The notes under the pieces are model-generated. The model worked only from the letters and a program-made list of their open reading frames with translations. It was not told where the DNA came from and did no database searches. Made by a program: the position numbers and the translations under genes. Below, in pieces: positions 27,889 through 38,979 of a stretch of 64,000 nt of DNA. This stretch comes from Alteromonas sp. BL110. Lineage in GTDB: Bacteria; Pseudomonadota; Gammaproteobacteria; Enterobacterales; Alteromonadaceae. The stretch lies in the NCBI RefSeq assembly GCF_003443615.1, contig NZ_CP031967.1, positions 2,914,001 to 2,978,000 on the forward strand, written 5' to 3'. The stretch's first letter is position 1. Each line of letters opens with the position of its first letter.

Positions 27889-29397
27889 ATGTCGTATAAC
27901 GTACGTGAGCATAGTTATGTAGTCGGTGGCCTAGGTGTTACAGGTCAGGCTTGCGTGCGCTTTTTGTTGCAAAAGCAGGCTAGGGTTAAAGCGTTTGATA
28001 CCCGTGCTAATTTTACTGCACCTGTTGACCTTGATGGTGATCTCGACTCTGGCATACAAGCTTTTATGGCAGAGAAGATCACTTGCAATGCCTTAAGTGC
28101 TGATTACTTCGATGGCGTTGACACCTTAGTACTAAGCCCGGGTCTTGCATTAGACATTGAACAGGTTGCCTTAGCGCAAAAGTGCGGCGTAGAAGTCATT
28201 GGTGATGTCGAGCTGTTTGCCCGTTTAAATACATCTGAAAATAGTACTATGCCAACTAAACGAGTTGTTGGCATAACAGGCTCTAACGGTAAAACCACGG
28301 TTACCTTGTTGGTGAACCATTTGCTTAATGCCTGTGGGGTAAAGAGCATTGAAGCAGGCAATGTGGGTCGCCCTGTGCTTGAAGCATTGGAAAGCGATGC
28401 AGATGTCGTGGTGATGGAGCTATCAAGCTTTCAACTTGAAACTACGTCTAGCCTGGTGCTTGAAGCTGCCACTGTACTTAATATTTCTGATGATCACCTA
28501 GACCGTCACGGTACCCTTGAAGCATATATCGATGCCAAACATCGGATTTTTGATAATGCGAAATCTGCGGTTGTATGGCGCGACGGTGAGTTTGTAGCGC
28601 CAGACGAGCAGATTACTGCTGAGGCAAAGTGTAATGCTGCATCAAATATCGTATCCAATGAAGGTGCGTTAGCGTCAAAAAATATTATTGAATATGGACT
28701 GGGAGAGTCGAACACAGGATTTGCGATTGCGCCTTTTGAAGATAGAAGCAGTGGCTCAGACGATAAACAAAGCCTATACATTACGTTTAACGGCGAAAAG
28801 CTTATTTCCCTTAACGATATTCATTTAGCGGGCATGCATAACGTGCTTAACATTATGGCTGCGTTAGGCTTCTGCTTTGAGCTAGGTGTTTCGCCTGAAA
28901 CGGCGGTTAAACACCTACATAGTTTCAAATCTGCACCACATCGTTGTGTGGAAATAGCGCGAGTAAACAACGTTCGCTATATCGACGATTCTAAAGCAAC
29001 AAACATTGGTGCCACAGTTGCAGCCCTTGAAGGGTTAGCTCCAACCCTAGAAGGTAAGCTTGTTCTTATTGCCGGTGGAGACGCTAAAGGCGCTGATATA
29101 GACTGCCTTACGCCTTATCTAAGTCAATATGTGTCTCACGTATTTGCTTTAGGCAAAGATGCCCATCTGTTTGAAAAGAGTTTTGCGCATACTACTTGTG
29201 TGGCAACCATGAAAGATGCGGTAAAAGCGGCCACAAGGCTTGCAGTTCCTGGTGATGTAGTACTGCTTTCACCTGCGTGCGCAAGCCTAGATATGTTTAA
29301 GAACTATATACATCGCGGTAACGTGTTTAAGCAAGATGTACACGATCTACATAATTTACATAACCAGAACAACGGTGCAGTGGAGGCTGAATTATGA
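27889..29397 (+). CDS. murD: UDP-MurNAc-L-alanine--D-glutamate ligase MurD
   Basis: A 502-aa cytosolic Mur ligase adding D-Glu. The N-terminal Rossmann-like domain starts [19 protein letters not shown]. The P-loop is [15 protein letters not shown], followed by [20 protein letters not shown] and [12 protein letters not shown]. The C-terminal domain has [14 protein letters not shown] and [14 protein letters not shown]. It is about 60 residues longer than E. coli MurD, mainly in a variable segment near 235-300. It overlaps ftsW by four bases. Confidence 0.97.
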   Translation: MSYNVREHSYVVGGLGVTGQACVRFLLQKQARVKAFDTRANFTAPVDLDGDLDSGIQAFMAEKITCNALSADYFDGVDTLVLSPGLALDIEQVALAQKCGVEVIGDVELFARLNTSENSTMPTKRVVGITGSNGKTTVTLLVNHLLNACGVKSIEAGNVGRPVLEALESDADVVVMELSSFQLETTSSLVLEAATVLNISDDHLDRHGTLEAYIDAKHRIFDNAKSAVVWRDGEFVAPDEQITAEAKCNAASNIVSNEGALASKNIIEYGLGESNTGFAIAPFEDRSSGSDDKQSLYITFNGEKLISLNDIHLAGMHNVLNIMAALGFCFELGVSPETAVKHLHSFKSAPHRCVEIARVNNVRYIDDSKATNIGATVAALEGLAPTLEGKLVLIAGGDAKGADIDCLTPYLSQYVSHVFALGKDAHLFEKSFAHTTCVATMKDAVKAATRLAVPGDVVLLSPACASLDMFKNYIHRGNVFKQDVHDLHNLHNQNNGAVEAEL

Positions 29398-30818
29398 TGA
29401 CTGCCTCTACTAAACTTAGCGCGCTATTTGCCGCGAAGCACGACGGACAATCTTCGGCATCGCACCCCTATGACGTGACGCTTATCTTAATTGCGCTCGC
29501 GCTAATGAGCATTGGAGTTGTTATTGTTACGTCAGCATCAATGCCGGTGGCTGATAGACTGCATGACAATCCCTTCTATTTTGCTATTCGCCACGGTATT
29601 TATATTGTTGGAGCCATCATTGCCGCAATGGTCGTACTGAATTTGCCTATGCAGTTTTGGCGCATGACCAACCCCTACCTTCTGCTTGCGGCTATCGCGT
29701 TATTATTGGCGGTACTGGTAGTGGGAAGAACCGTAAACGGTAGTACCCGGTGGTTGGCGATTGGGCCCATCACCATTCAAGCGGCCGAACCAGCTAAGCT
29801 CTTTTTCTTTGCGTATTTAGCTGGGTATTTAGTTCGTCGTTACGAAGAAGTTACTGAAAATCTAAAAGGCTTTATTAAGCCCCTTGTGGTGTTCTTTGCG
29901 TTAGCGATGTTGTTACTGCTACAGCCAGATTTAGGTACGGTCGTTGTGATGTTTGCAACCACGATTGGCTTGTTGTTTTTAGCGGGTGCACGACTTTGGC
30001 AGTTCTTCGCCTTGGTGTTTGCCGGCATATTGGCGGTTGTAGCGCTTATCGTGTTCGAAGAGTACCGAATGAAACGGGTTACCTCTTTTTTAGATCCTTG
30101 GGCCGACCCATTTGGTGCGGGTTATCAGCTAACCCAGTCTTTAATGGCCTATGGCCGCGGGAACTGGTTTGGGCAAGGCCTTGGCAATAGTTTGCAAAAA
30201 TTGGAATTCTTACCCGAAGCACACACTGACTTTGTTATGGCTATTTTAGCTGAAGAACTCGGCTTTGTTGGGGTGCTTGCAGTACTTGGTCTTATTTTAT
30301 GGATGGTGTTGCGTGCGCTGAGCATCGGTAACAAGGCACTTGAAAAAGGGCGGGCGTTTGATGGTTATATGGCTTACAGCATAGGCATCTGGTTTAGTTT
30401 CCAAACGGCGGTAAATATAGGCGCAAGCGCCGGTATCCTGCCCACCAAAGGGTTAACACTGCCGTTGGTTAGCTACGGTGGCTCGTCACTTATTATTATG
30501 TCAGTAGCAGTAGCCATATTACTTCGAATCGATTTTGAATTACGTGTTGATGGCGTACAGGCGATTGGTCGGGGCGACAGCAAATCCGGTAAGAGTAAAG
30601 CTCGCCGTAAAAAGCCTATTCCTACAAACGCGTCCAAATCTAAAGCGTCACATGCTGAGGGTGAGGCAAGGGCAGAAAGCAAGGCCGATGAAGCCGATTT
30701 TTCTACAGCAACGGTCGAAGCTAAACCTAGCGCTAAAACATCAAGCGTAGAAGATGAAGGTAAAGCTGGCATTAAAGCCATACTCGCGCGCGTAGCGCAG
30801 GAGGCGGACAATGGCTAA
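29394..30818 (+). CDS. ftsW: Septal lipid II glycosyltransferase FtsW
   Basis: A 474-aa SEDS-family membrane enzyme that polymerises septal glycan together with FtsI. About ten membrane helices, [27 protein letters not shown], the catalytic-Asp region [19 protein letters not shown] and the late [14 protein letters not shown] motif are present. A hydrophilic, low-complexity C-terminal tail of roughly 90 residues (Lys, Ala, Ser, Glu rich) extends beyond the usual end; E. coli FtsW has 414 aa. It overlaps murG by eight bases. Confidence 0.97.
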   Translation: MMTASTKLSALFAAKHDGQSSASHPYDVTLILIALALMSIGVVIVTSASMPVADRLHDNPFYFAIRHGIYIVGAIIAAMVVLNLPMQFWRMTNPYLLLAAIALLLAVLVVGRTVNGSTRWLAIGPITIQAAEPAKLFFFAYLAGYLVRRYEEVTENLKGFIKPLVVFFALAMLLLLQPDLGTVVVMFATTIGLLFLAGARLWQFFALVFAGILAVVALIVFEEYRMKRVTSFLDPWADPFGAGYQLTQSLMAYGRGNWFGQGLGNSLQKLEFLPEAHTDFVMAILAEELGFVGVLAVLGLILWMVLRALSIGNKALEKGRAFDGYMAYSIGIWFSFQTAVNIGASAGILPTKGLTLPLVSYGGSSLIIMSVAVAILLRIDFELRVDGVQAIGRGDSKSGKSKARRKKPIPTNASKSKASHAEGEARAESKADEADFSTATVEAKPSAKTSSVEDEGKAGIKAILARVAQEADNG

Positions 30819-31941
30819 GCGTTGCTTAATTATGGCAGGTGGCACAGGCGGCCATGTTTTCCCAGGTCTTGCAGTGGCAAACGCGCTTCGAAATAAAGGC
30901 TGGGATATCCATTGGCTAGGCACTGCCGAGCGAATGGAGGCGCAAGTTGTGCCCAAGCACAATATTCCTATCCACTTTATTCCTGTAAAAGGGCTTCGTG
31001 GTAAAGGGGTATCGGCACGTCTTCAAGGCGCCGTTGCCTTAGTCAAAAGCTTATTTTCAGCAAGACGCATCATAAAGCGTCTTCAACCTGACATTGTTAT
31101 TGGCTTTGGTGGCTATGCGAGTGGCCCAGGCGGGGTTGCAGCAAAAAGCTTAGGTATTCCTGTGATAGTGCATGAACAGAATGCAGCGGCGGGTATGACC
31201 AATAAGCTTCTTAGCAAAATCGCAAGTCGCGTATTGCTTGGCTTTAACGATGCTAAAGAACAATTTTCAGGGGCTGCGGATAAAGTGCATACTGTTGGCA
31301 ATCCTGTTCGCGATGAAATTTGGCAGGTGATGCCCAAAGCTGAAGATAGTAGCGCAGGCGCTCGTGCAAACCCTCTTGAAAACACCAGTGAGCACAAGCA
31401 AGGTTTAAATATGCTTGTGGTTGGCGGCAGTTTAGGCGCACAGATTTTGAATGAAACTGTGCCCGAGACATGCGGTGTACTAGAAGGCTTATCAATAAAG
31501 CACCAGTGCGGTAGAGGTAACAGTGAAAATGTTGCTCAAGCTTATAAATCTGTAGGCGCTGATATGTCGAAAGTTGATGTCAGCGATTTTATTGAGGACA
31601 TGGCTGCAGCGTACGAATGGGCAGATTTTATTGTATGTAGAGCAGGTGCACTTACGGTGAGTGAGGTTGCAGCAGCGGGTCGTGCAGCTATCTTTGTTCC
31701 GCTACCGTTCGCAGTTGACGATCATCAAACGAAAAATGCGCAGTCGTTAGTGAAGCAAAATGCCGCACTGATGATTGCTCAATCAGTATTAAAAGAAAAT
31801 TTAGGGCAGGCGGTGCGTCAGTGGTTACAACACCCTGAAGGCTGCTTGAATATGGGGCGCGTTGCAAAAACATGTGCGAGCACCCATGCCACGGAAAATG
31901 TAGTAAGCCACGTTAAAAGTGTGGTAGGAGTAGGGGACTAA
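30811..31941 (+). CDS. murG: Lipid II synthase MurG (GlcNAc transferase)
   Basis: A 376-aa GT28 glycosyltransferase, peripheral on the inner membrane, adding GlcNAc to lipid I. The N-terminal Gly loop is [16 protein letters not shown], the second is [12 protein letters not shown], and [15 protein letters not shown] follows. The donor site has [13 protein letters not shown] and [16 protein letters not shown] short Ser/Ala-rich insert sits before the second Rossmann domain (near residue 175). Its stop shares a base with the murC start (TAATG). Confidence 0.98.
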   Translation: MAKRCLIMAGGTGGHVFPGLAVANALRNKGWDIHWLGTAERMEAQVVPKHNIPIHFIPVKGLRGKGVSARLQGAVALVKSLFSARRIIKRLQPDIVIGFGGYASGPGGVAAKSLGIPVIVHEQNAAAGMTNKLLSKIASRVLLGFNDAKEQFSGAADKVHTVGNPVRDEIWQVMPKAEDSSAGARANPLENTSEHKQGLNMLVVGGSLGAQILNETVPETCGVLEGLSIKHQCGRGNSENVAQAYKSVGADMSKVDVSDFIEDMAAAYEWADFIVCRAGALTVSEVAAAGRAAIFVPLPFAVDDHQTKNAQSLVKQNAALMIAQSVLKENLGQAVRQWLQHPEGCLNMGRVAKTCASTHATENVVSHVKSVVGVGD

Positions 31942-33386
31942 TGGTTTTTAAAACCCCATTTGAAAGCCCGCAAATGCGCAGGGTTAAAAATATATTCTTT
32001 ATCGGCATCGGTGGTGCCGGTATGGGTGGTATTGCAGAAGTACTGCTGAACGAAGGTTATGCAATTGCTGGCTCTGACATTCAAGAGGGGCCAATGACGC
32101 AGCGCTTAAGTGAATTAGGCGCTGATGTGAAAATAGGTCATCGCGCTGAAAATGTCGAAGGCATGGACGTTATTGTTGTATCTAGCGCTATCAATGAGCA
32201 AAACCCTGAAATAATCGTAGCGCGTGAGAAGCGTATACCCATCATTCGCCGCGCTGAAATGTTGGCAGAATTGATGCGGTTCCGTCACGGTATCGCAGTG
32301 GCGGGTACCCACGGCAAAACAACCACAACCAGTTTGATATCAACAATTTTCGCAGAAGCCGAGTACGACCCTACGTTTGTTATCGGTGGCTTGCTTAACA
32401 GTGCCGGTACTAACGCCCGTTTAGGTAAAAGCCGTTACCTCATAGCAGAAGCTGATGAGAGCGATGCATCGTTTCTTCATTTGCAGCCGATGGTATCGGT
32501 TGTGACCAATATTGAAGCGGATCATATGGATACCTATGGCGGAGACTTCTCGAAAGTAAAAGATACCTTTGTTGAGTTTTTGTCGAACCTACCATTTTAC
32601 GGACAAGCCATTGTGTGCGGTGACGATGCGAATATTCAAGAAATTCGCCCTCGTATAGGCCGAAGCATTCTTACCTACGGTTTTGAGTCTCACAATGACT
32701 ACCGTGCAGAAAACGTTTCACTGTCATTCGGCAAAGCGAATTTTACCGTTATTCGCCCAGAGCGTGAACCCTTAGATATTACGTTAAACCTCACCGGCAA
32801 TCACAATGTGCTTAACGCCCTAGCTGCTATTGCAGTGGCTTGCGATGAAGGCGTGGATGACGATGCTATTGTCCGTGCACTAGCTAGCTTTGGTGGAATA
32901 GGTCGTCGATTCGAGCAGCTAGGCACATTTAATACCAGCAAAGGCGAGGTGTGTTTGGTGGATGACTATGGTCATCACCCAACGGAAGTAAGAGCAACTA
33001 TCGCAGCGGCTCGCGCAAACTGGCCAGATAAACGTTTAGTCATGGTTTACCAGCCTCACCGTTTCACACGAACCAGAGATCTCTATGAAGATTTCGTTGA
33101 AGTACTGTCGAGCGTTGATGCACTGTTGCTTCTAGATGTCTATGCTGCGAGCGAACAGCCTATTGAAGGTGCTGATAGTAAAGCGCTGTGTCGTTCCATT
33201 CGTCAACGCGGTCAAATAGAGCCTGTATATGTAGGCGACAAAGACGCCTTGCCGGCTATTTTGGCTAATATTATGCAGGACGGCGACATCGTCATGACTC
33301 AAGGTGCTGGTAACATTGGACAAATTGCCAAGCTTTTGGCTCGACATGAGTTAGAGCCTGCAACACTTGCTAAGGAAGGAAAATAA
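31941..33386 (+). CDS. murC: UDP-MurNAc--L-alanine ligase MurC
   Basis: A 481-aa cytosolic ligase for the first peptide addition. The NAD-fold-like start is [20 protein letters not shown]. The P-loop is [14 protein letters not shown], followed by [36 protein letters not shown] and YQPHRFTRT. The length is close to E. coli MurC (491). The end overlaps the preceding codons of the ddl frame, but the real ddl start is just after the murC stop. Confidence 0.98.
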   Translation: MVFKTPFESPQMRRVKNIFFIGIGGAGMGGIAEVLLNEGYAIAGSDIQEGPMTQRLSELGADVKIGHRAENVEGMDVIVVSSAINEQNPEIIVAREKRIPIIRRAEMLAELMRFRHGIAVAGTHGKTTTTSLISTIFAEAEYDPTFVIGGLLNSAGTNARLGKSRYLIAEADESDASFLHLQPMVSVVTNIEADHMDTYGGDFSKVKDTFVEFLSNLPFYGQAIVCGDDANIQEIRPRIGRSILTYGFESHNDYRAENVSLSFGKANFTVIRPEREPLDITLNLTGNHNVLNALAAIAVACDEGVDDDAIVRALASFGGIGRRFEQLGTFNTSKGEVCLVDDYGHHPTEVRATIAAARANWPDKRLVMVYQPHRFTRTRDLYEDFVEVLSSVDALLLLDVYAASEQPIEGADSKALCRSIRQRGQIEPVYVGDKDALPAILANIMQDGDIVMTQGAGNIGQIAKLLARHELEPATLAKEGK

Positions 33387-33387
33387 A

Positions 33388-34371
33388 ATGTTTACTCCCT
33401 CAGTAAGTATTCACTCACAGAAAACGCATTCACCTAGCGAATACGGTAAAGTGGCTGTACTGCTTGGTGGTGACTCTGCAGAGCGCGAAGTATCACTCAA
33501 TTCAGGGAACGCGGTATTAAAGGCGCTATTAAGGCAAGGCGTGGATGCCTTTGGATTTGACCCGGCAGAACGACCGCTAACCGACCTTCTCGAATTAAAA
33601 GTCGACAGAGCGCTAATCATGCTGCACGGTCGTGGCGGTGAGGATGGCTCTATGCAGGGTGCGCTTCAGTTCTTGAAAATACCTTATACGGGGAGCCCAG
33701 TTTTAGGCTCTGCGCTGGCAATGGATAAAATTCATACTAAGCAAGTGTGGCAAAGTTTAGGTCTACCCACTGCAAAATATGAAATTGCTGATAAAAGGCA
33801 CTTTGAAGCTGGTAAGTGCAGCGCTATAATGGATAAATTGGGGAATGAAGTCATGGTAAAACCGGCCAGAGAAGGGTCGAGTATTGGCATGGCGAGAGTG
33901 ACAAGCGCTAAACAACTCGAAACTGCCATTCAGGACGCTTTTAAATACGATAATCAAGTCCTGTTAGAGCAGTATATAGACGGCCCCGAATTTACTGTTT
34001 CTGTATTACAGGGGCAGGCGTTGCCGTCTATTCGCATGTCTACTCCACATACATTCTATGATTATGCTGCGAAATATCAGGATAATACAACAGAATACTA
34101 TTGCCCAAGCGGCTTGTCTGAAGAGCAAGAAGCACAGTTAGCGAAATTAGCATCTCGTGCATTTGACGCTATTTCTGGCAGCGGCTGGGGAAGGATAGAT
34201 GTTATGCAGGACAACCAAAGGCAATTTTACTTGCTAGAGGCGAATACGGTTCCTGGCATGACGGAAAAGAGTTTGGTGCCTAAGGCAGCCAAAGTTGCAG
34301 GATTAACATTTGATGAACTGGTACTAAGTATTCTTTCTACCAGTTTTGATGACGTTGCAAACAAGGCGTAA
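33388..34371 (+). CDS. ddl: D-alanine--D-alanine ligase (DdlB type)
   Basis: A 327-aa ATP-grasp ligase making D-Ala-D-Ala. Motifs are VAVLLGGDSAEREVSLNSG, LHGRGGEDGSMQG, YTGSPVLGSALAMDK, VMVKPAREGSSIGM and LLEANTVPGMTEKSLVPK. ATG at 33388 is chosen over an in-frame codon 21 bp earlier because AAGGAAGG sits correctly upstream and the start clears murC. Its place between murC and ftsQ marks it as the DdlB of the dcw cluster. Confidence 0.97.
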   Translation: MFTPSVSIHSQKTHSPSEYGKVAVLLGGDSAEREVSLNSGNAVLKALLRQGVDAFGFDPAERPLTDLLELKVDRALIMLHGRGGEDGSMQGALQFLKIPYTGSPVLGSALAMDKIHTKQVWQSLGLPTAKYEIADKRHFEAGKCSAIMDKLGNEVMVKPAREGSSIGMARVTSAKQLETAIQDAFKYDNQVLLEQYIDGPEFTVSVLQGQALPSIRMSTPHTFYDYAAKYQDNTTEYYCPSGLSEEQEAQLAKLASRAFDAISGSGWGRIDVMQDNQRQFYLLEANTVPGMTEKSLVPKAAKVAGLTFDELVLSILSTSFDDVANKA

Positions 34372-34373
34372 AT

Positions 34374-35144
34374 GTGGCTGATACCAATACTAATCAAAAT
34401 AAGCCAGCTTCTGAAAAGGCAGGCAAAAGCAAAACGGCAGTATGGGGCGGCGTCGCTTTCTTACTGTTTGTAATTGCTGGATTAGTATTTGGCGGGCTTA
34501 AAGCAAACCAGTATTTGCAGGACGAACAGCAAATGCCGGTTCAGGTTATCGATTTTTCTGGTGATTATCAGCACATCGATATAACCAAGTTAGAGCGTTT
34601 AATTCGCCAAGCGCAGCCAGGAAGCTTCTTCGCGCTCGACGTTAATGAAGTATTTGAGCTGGTTGAAGCGCAGTCTTGGGTTTACCGCGCATCAGTGAGA
34701 AAAAAATGGCCAAATACGTTAAAAATTTATTTGGTTGAGCAGCAGCCTGTTGCGCAATGGAATGAAGATTTGTTGTTAAACCCTTATGGGGATACGTTTA
34801 ATAACGAGGGCGTGAAGTTAGACTTACCGCGTCTTTACGGCCCAGGTGGTAGTGAAAAAACCGCCCTTGAAGGCTACAACGCCATGCACGCGCTGATTGC
34901 AACAACAGACATGGCAATAGACGAATTGTCATTGAGTGAACGATTTGCATGGCAAGTGCAGTTGAAAAACGGCATTAAATTGAATTTAGGACGCCAGGAG
35001 TTTATCGATAGACTACAAAGGTTTATTGATGTGTATCCACTTCTGGCGCAACAAGAGAAGGCGGTGAAATACGTCGACCTTCGCTATGACACGGGCGTAG
35101 CAGTCGGATGGAAAGATGACAGCGCCACAGATAAAGAGAGTTAA
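34374..35144 (+). CDS. ftsQ: Cell division protein FtsQ
   Basis: A 256-aa bitopic divisome scaffold. A basic cytoplasmic N-terminus precedes one membrane helix (GGVAFLLFVIAGLVFGGL). A periplasmic POTRA domain follows (VQVIDFSGDYQHIDITKLER), then the FtsQ beta domain (WVYRASVRKKWPNTLKIYLV and later GIKLNLGRQEFIDRLQRF). The start is GTG at 34374, two bases after the ddl stop. The C-terminus overlaps the upstream codons of the long ftsA frame, not the real ftsA. Confidence 0.95.
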   Translation: MADTNTNQNKPASEKAGKSKTAVWGGVAFLLFVIAGLVFGGLKANQYLQDEQQMPVQVIDFSGDYQHIDITKLERLIRQAQPGSFFALDVNEVFELVEAQSWVYRASVRKKWPNTLKIYLVEQQPVAQWNEDLLLNPYGDTFNNEGVKLDLPRLYGPGGSEKTALEGYNAMHALIATTDMAIDELSLSERFAWQVQLKNGIKLNLGRQEFIDRLQRFIDVYPLLAQQEKAVKYVDLRYDTGVAVGWKDDSATDKES

Positions 35145-35151
35145 GGAAACC

Positions 35152-36381
35152 ATGTCAAAACCTGCTGAACGCAATTTGATTGTAGGGCTAGATATCGGCA
35201 CCAGCCAAGTAAAGGCCGTGGTGGGTGAATTACTAGAAGACGATCAAATCAGTATCGTAGGCGTGGGCACCCATGCATCGAAAGGCATGGATAAGGGCGG
35301 CGTTAACGATTTAAACCTGGTCGTTAAGTCGGTACAGCGTGCAGTAAACGAGATGGAGTTAATGGCAGATTGCCGTGTGTCTTCAGTTTTCATGTCTATC
35401 TCGGGACGTCACGTAAAATGCCAAAACGAAAACGGTATGGTACCGATTAATAACCAAGAAGTAACACAAGAAGATGTAGATAACGTTATTCATGCAGCGC
35501 GCAGTGTGCCGATTGCAGCGGAACGTCGTTTACTTCATGTGCTACCTCAAGAATTCACCATTGATGTACAAGAAGGCATTAAAAACCCAATCGGTATGTC
35601 AGGAGTAAGAATGGAAGCTGATGCTCACATTATTACCTGTGCCGACGATATGGCGAAAAACATGGTGAAGTGTGTTGAGCGTTGTGAACTTAATGCCGAT
35701 CAGCTGATCTTTTCAGCATTGGCATCAAGTTATGCAGTGTTAACTGACGATGAACGCGAACTTGGCGTATGTGTGGTTGACATTGGTGGCGGTACTATGG
35801 ATATGGTTATATTCACAGATGGTGCGATTCGCCACACGGCAGTTATACCGGTTGCGGGTAATCAAATTACCAGCGACATCGCTAAAATATTTAGAACGCC
35901 TATTAGCAATGCAGAAGAAATTAAGGTGAATTACGCCTGTGCATTGAAAGATATGGTGAGTATGGAAGACAGTATTGAGGTGCCTAGCGTAGGTGGACGC
36001 CCGGCTAGGGTCATGTCTCGCCATACGCTAGCTGAGGTCATTGAACCTCGCTACCAAGAGCTTTTTGAGCTGGTACATGATGAAATTCGTGCCAGCGGTC
36101 TGGAGGAGCAAATCGCAGCAGGTCTTGTACTTACTGGCGGTACCGCTAAGATGGAAGGTGCTGTGGAATTTGCCGAAGAACTTTTCCAGATGCCCGTGCG
36201 CGTGGGCAAACCCATCAATGTAAAAGGCTTGTCCGAATACGTTGATGATGCTGGCTTTGCGACAGTTGTAGGACTGCTGCAATATGGCAAAGTACAGTCT
36301 GATAATAAGAAGTCCAGTACGCAGAAACCCGGTGAAAGCTTATTTCATCGAGTGCAAAGCTGGTTTAAAGGTGAATTTTAA
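35152..36381 (+). CDS. ftsA: Cell division protein FtsA
   Basis: A 409-aa actin-like ATPase tethering FtsZ to the membrane. LIVGLDIGTSQVKAVVGE is the first phosphate loop. The SHS2-like 1C domain follows, then VCVVDIGGGTMDMVIF and VLTGGTAKMEG. The C-terminal amphipathic helix is intact (LFHRVQSWFKGEF). ATG at 35152 has AAGGA six bases upstream; the longer frame from 35116 would overlap ftsQ and add non-family residues. ftsZ starts 109 bp downstream. Confidence 0.98.
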   Translation: MSKPAERNLIVGLDIGTSQVKAVVGELLEDDQISIVGVGTHASKGMDKGGVNDLNLVVKSVQRAVNEMELMADCRVSSVFMSISGRHVKCQNENGMVPINNQEVTQEDVDNVIHAARSVPIAAERRLLHVLPQEFTIDVQEGIKNPIGMSGVRMEADAHIITCADDMAKNMVKCVERCELNADQLIFSALASSYAVLTDDERELGVCVVDIGGGTMDMVIFTDGAIRHTAVIPVAGNQITSDIAKIFRTPISNAEEIKVNYACALKDMVSMEDSIEVPSVGGRPARVMSRHTLAEVIEPRYQELFELVHDEIRASGLEEQIAAGLVLTGGTAKMEGAVEFAEELFQMPVRVGKPINVKGLSEYVDDAGFATVVGLLQYGKVQSDNKKSSTQKPGESLFHRVQSWFKGEF

Positions 36382-36490
36382 TTTTATTTTGGGGGCGCTA
36401 TAGCTACGGCATTAAGGCTAGCAGGAAGCAAATAGCCTAAGGGAATGACCTGGCGTAGTGTTTAAAAAGACGTACAACCGGAGAGTAAGT

Positions 36491-37657
36491 ATGTTCGAAT
36501 TAATGGATAGTCACGGCGAAGAAGCCGTAATCAAAGTCATCGGTGTCGGTGGCGGCGGTGGTAATGCTGTTGAGCACATGGTGTCTCAAAGCATTGAAGG
36601 CGTAGAATTTATCGCAGTTAACACCGATGCACAGGTGCTTCGCAGCTCAAGTGCAGACGTTACACTTCAAATCGGCTCTAGCGTAACAAAAGGGTTAGGT
36701 GCGGGTGCTGATCCGAACATTGGTCGCGAAGCTGCGCAAGAAGACAGAGAAACCATTCGTCAGGCGCTAGACGGTGCCGATATGGTTTTCATCACGGCCG
36801 GTATGGGCGGTGGTACAGGTACAGGTGCAGCACCTGAAGTAGCGAAGATTGCTCGAGAAATGGGTATTCTTACGGTAGCGGTAGTGACTAAGCCGTTCCC
36901 ATTTGAAGGTAAAAAGCGTACCTCTTTTGCTGAGCAAGGCACTGTAGAGCTTGCTAACAATGTTGACTCGCTAATTACTATTCCTAACGAAAAGCTATTA
37001 AAAGTAATGGGGCCAGGTACGCCGCTTCTGCAAGCATTCAGCGCGGCAAACGACGTTCTACGCGGTGCAGTTCAGGGTATTGCGGAGCTTATTACTCGCC
37101 CAGGTCTGATCAACGTTGACTTTGCAGACGTACGTACTGTTATGTCTGAGATGGGTAAAGCTATGATGGGTAGCGGTGCAGCAAGCGGTCCAGACCGTGC
37201 TGAAGAAGCTGCTGAAGCAGCTATCGCCAGTCCACTTCTTGAAGATATCGACCTGTCAGGTGCACGGGGTATTCTTGTGAATATCACAGCGGGACCAGAT
37301 TTTGCGATTGATGAATTTGAGACCGTGGGTAACGCAGTTAAAGCGTTCGCATCTGAAAACGCGACCGTGGTTGTGGGTACGGTTATCGATATGGAAATGA
37401 CGGATGAGCTTCGCGTAACGGTTGTTGCGACCGGCATTGGCGCAGAGCGCAAGCCTGACATTTCATTAGTAAGCGCAGAAGGTTCTCGTCTTACACAGCC
37501 AGCTAAAGAATACGGTAATTCACAGACAAGTGAACCGCGCTCTGCAGTAGGTGGTACAGAGGGCAACCAAGCGCTGAAAGCTGACGACAGTGCTCAGCCA
37601 GATAACGATTTGGAGTATTTAGATATTCCTGCGTTTCTTCGCAAGCAGGCAGACTAA
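36491..37657 (+). CDS. ftsZ: Cell division GTPase FtsZ
   Basis: A 388-aa tubulin-like GTPase that forms the Z ring. The signature GTP loop is [19 protein letters not shown], preceded by [14 protein letters not shown]. The T7/synergy region contains [12 protein letters not shown] variable linker (Gln/Ser/Asn rich) precedes the conserved C-terminal peptide ([15 protein letters not shown]) that binds FtsA, ZipA and ZapD. ATG at 36491 has GGAGAG seven bases upstream; the longer frame from 36458 is not supported. Confidence 0.99.
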   Translation: MFELMDSHGEEAVIKVIGVGGGGGNAVEHMVSQSIEGVEFIAVNTDAQVLRSSSADVTLQIGSSVTKGLGAGADPNIGREAAQEDRETIRQALDGADMVFITAGMGGGTGTGAAPEVAKIAREMGILTVAVVTKPFPFEGKKRTSFAEQGTVELANNVDSLITIPNEKLLKVMGPGTPLLQAFSAANDVLRGAVQGIAELITRPGLINVDFADVRTVMSEMGKAMMGSGAASGPDRAEEAAEAAIASPLLEDIDLSGARGILVNITAGPDFAIDEFETVGNAVKAFASENATVVVGTVIDMEMTDELRVTVVATGIGAERKPDISLVSAEGSRLTQPAKEYGNSQTSEPRSAVGGTEGNQALKADDSAQPDNDLEYLDIPAFLRKQAD

Positions 37658-37804
37658 TTTAGCTGCCTGAAAAGGAAGGGAATTATTTTACGTTTGTGTT
37701 GTCTTACTTAGTAGGATGTATTTACACAGCGTGAAGAATTTCGCGTGGATAGGTCAAAAAGATGCGTAATCTGACAAGGTAAAACTTGCCAGGACGGGTG
37801 TTTT

Positions 37805-37833
37805 TTGACATGTGAGTAATAACTCACTATAAT
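37805..37833 (+). promoter_or_regulatory. Consensus sigma-70 promoter of lpxC with palindromic spacer
   Basis: TTGACA (37805-37810), a 17-bp spacer and TATAAT (37828-37833) match both consensus hexamers perfectly. The spacer contains the perfect inverted repeat GTGAGT-AATA-ACTCAC (37812-37827), which may be an operator. The predicted transcript starts about 30 bp before the lpxC ATG. Confidence 0.85.
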
Positions 37834-37870
37834 TCGCGCCCGCTTTTTTAATAGGTAAAAGCTTAAGCAG

Positions 37871-38782
37871 ATGATTAGACAACGTACAATCAAGCAATCG
37901 GTACAAGAGACCGGAATTGGGCTTCATAAAGGGGAAAAGGTCACAATGACTCTCCGACCTGCGCCAGCAAACACGGGTATCGTGTTTAGGCGTGTTGACC
38001 TTGAACCACATGTTGACATACCTTCGCGTGCGAATGCGGTAGGTAATACTATGCTGTGTACGTGTCTAAATAATGAAGACGGTGTAACTATCCAGACGGT
38101 AGAGCACTTAGCGTCTGCGCTTGCGGGTTTAGGTATCGACAACATTATTGTTGAAGTAGACAGTAACGAGCTGCCAATTATGGACGGAAGTGCTAGCCCG
38201 TTCGTATTTTTACTTCAATCTGCCGGTGTTGAAGAGCTAAACGCGCCTAAGCAGTTTATTCGTATTAAAAAGCCAGTTCGTGTAGAAGATGGTGATAAGT
38301 GGGCCGAGTTAGTACCTTACGACGGCTTTCGTGTCGATTTTCAGATTGACTTTGACCACCCTGTAATCAGCCAGACTCGCCAGCATATGGTTATGGATTT
38401 TGATTCATGCTCGTATGTAAACGAAGTTAGTCGTGCTCGTACATTTGGCTTTATGCGCGACTTGGAGTACATGAATGCTAACAACCTAGCGTTGGGTGGA
38501 AGCATGGAAAATGCAGTGGCGCTAGATGAGTTCCGCGTGCTTAACCCAGAAGGGTTACGCTACGATGATGAGTTCTTAAAGCATAAGATTTTGGATGCTA
38601 TTGGTGACTTATATCTTGGCGGTCATAGTTTGATTGGTGAGCTGCGTGCTTATAAGACTGGGCACGGTCTTAACAACAAGCTATTAAATGCGGTACTTGC
38701 GCAAAAAGAGTGTTGGGAGTTCGTGACCTACGACTCGCAGGAAACGGCACCTATTCGTTATGCTCAGCCCGTGTTAGCGTAA
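37871..38782 (+). CDS. lpxC: UDP-3-O-acyl-GlcNAc deacetylase LpxC
   Basis: A 303-aa zinc amidase for the committed step of lipid A synthesis. Signatures are [20 protein letters not shown], the zinc His in [10 protein letters not shown], and [19 protein letters not shown] (two zinc ligands). [15 protein letters not shown] is also present. The length matches E. coli LpxC (305). It has its own strong promoter and terminator, so it can be expressed independently of ftsZ. Confidence 0.99.
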   Translation: MIRQRTIKQSVQETGIGLHKGEKVTMTLRPAPANTGIVFRRVDLEPHVDIPSRANAVGNTMLCTCLNNEDGVTIQTVEHLASALAGLGIDNIIVEVDSNELPIMDGSASPFVFLLQSAGVEELNAPKQFIRIKKPVRVEDGDKWAELVPYDGFRVDFQIDFDHPVISQTRQHMVMDFDSCSYVNEVSRARTFGFMRDLEYMNANNLALGGSMENAVALDEFRVLNPEGLRYDDEFLKHKILDAIGDLYLGGHSLIGELRAYKTGHGLNNKLLNAVLAQKECWEFVTYDSQETAPIRYAQPVLA

Positions 38783-38789
38783 GAATTTC

Positions 38790-38818
38790 AAAAAGCCGCC
38801 TAACGGGCGGCTTTTTTT
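38790..38818 (+). terminator. Rho-independent terminator after lpxC
   Basis: GCCGCC (38795-38800) pairs with GGCGGC (38806-38811), flanked by four A and seven T. Confidence 0.92.
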
Positions 38819-38979
38819 CGTATGGCATTTACTGAAATAAATGATACAGTAGCCGAATAATTAATATAAATTTCACCCACGTGACACAAAAATAATCAGT
38901 CAAAGGTCTTTGCTTTTGTCTACAAAACTATTCACAGTGGTCTGAAAAAGTGGCGTGAAACAGAAACATTCTTCGTGGT

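Noticed and set aside
37072..37566. 164-aa minus-strand open frame
   Set aside because: It lies entirely opposite ftsZ and is explained by ftsZ codon bias.
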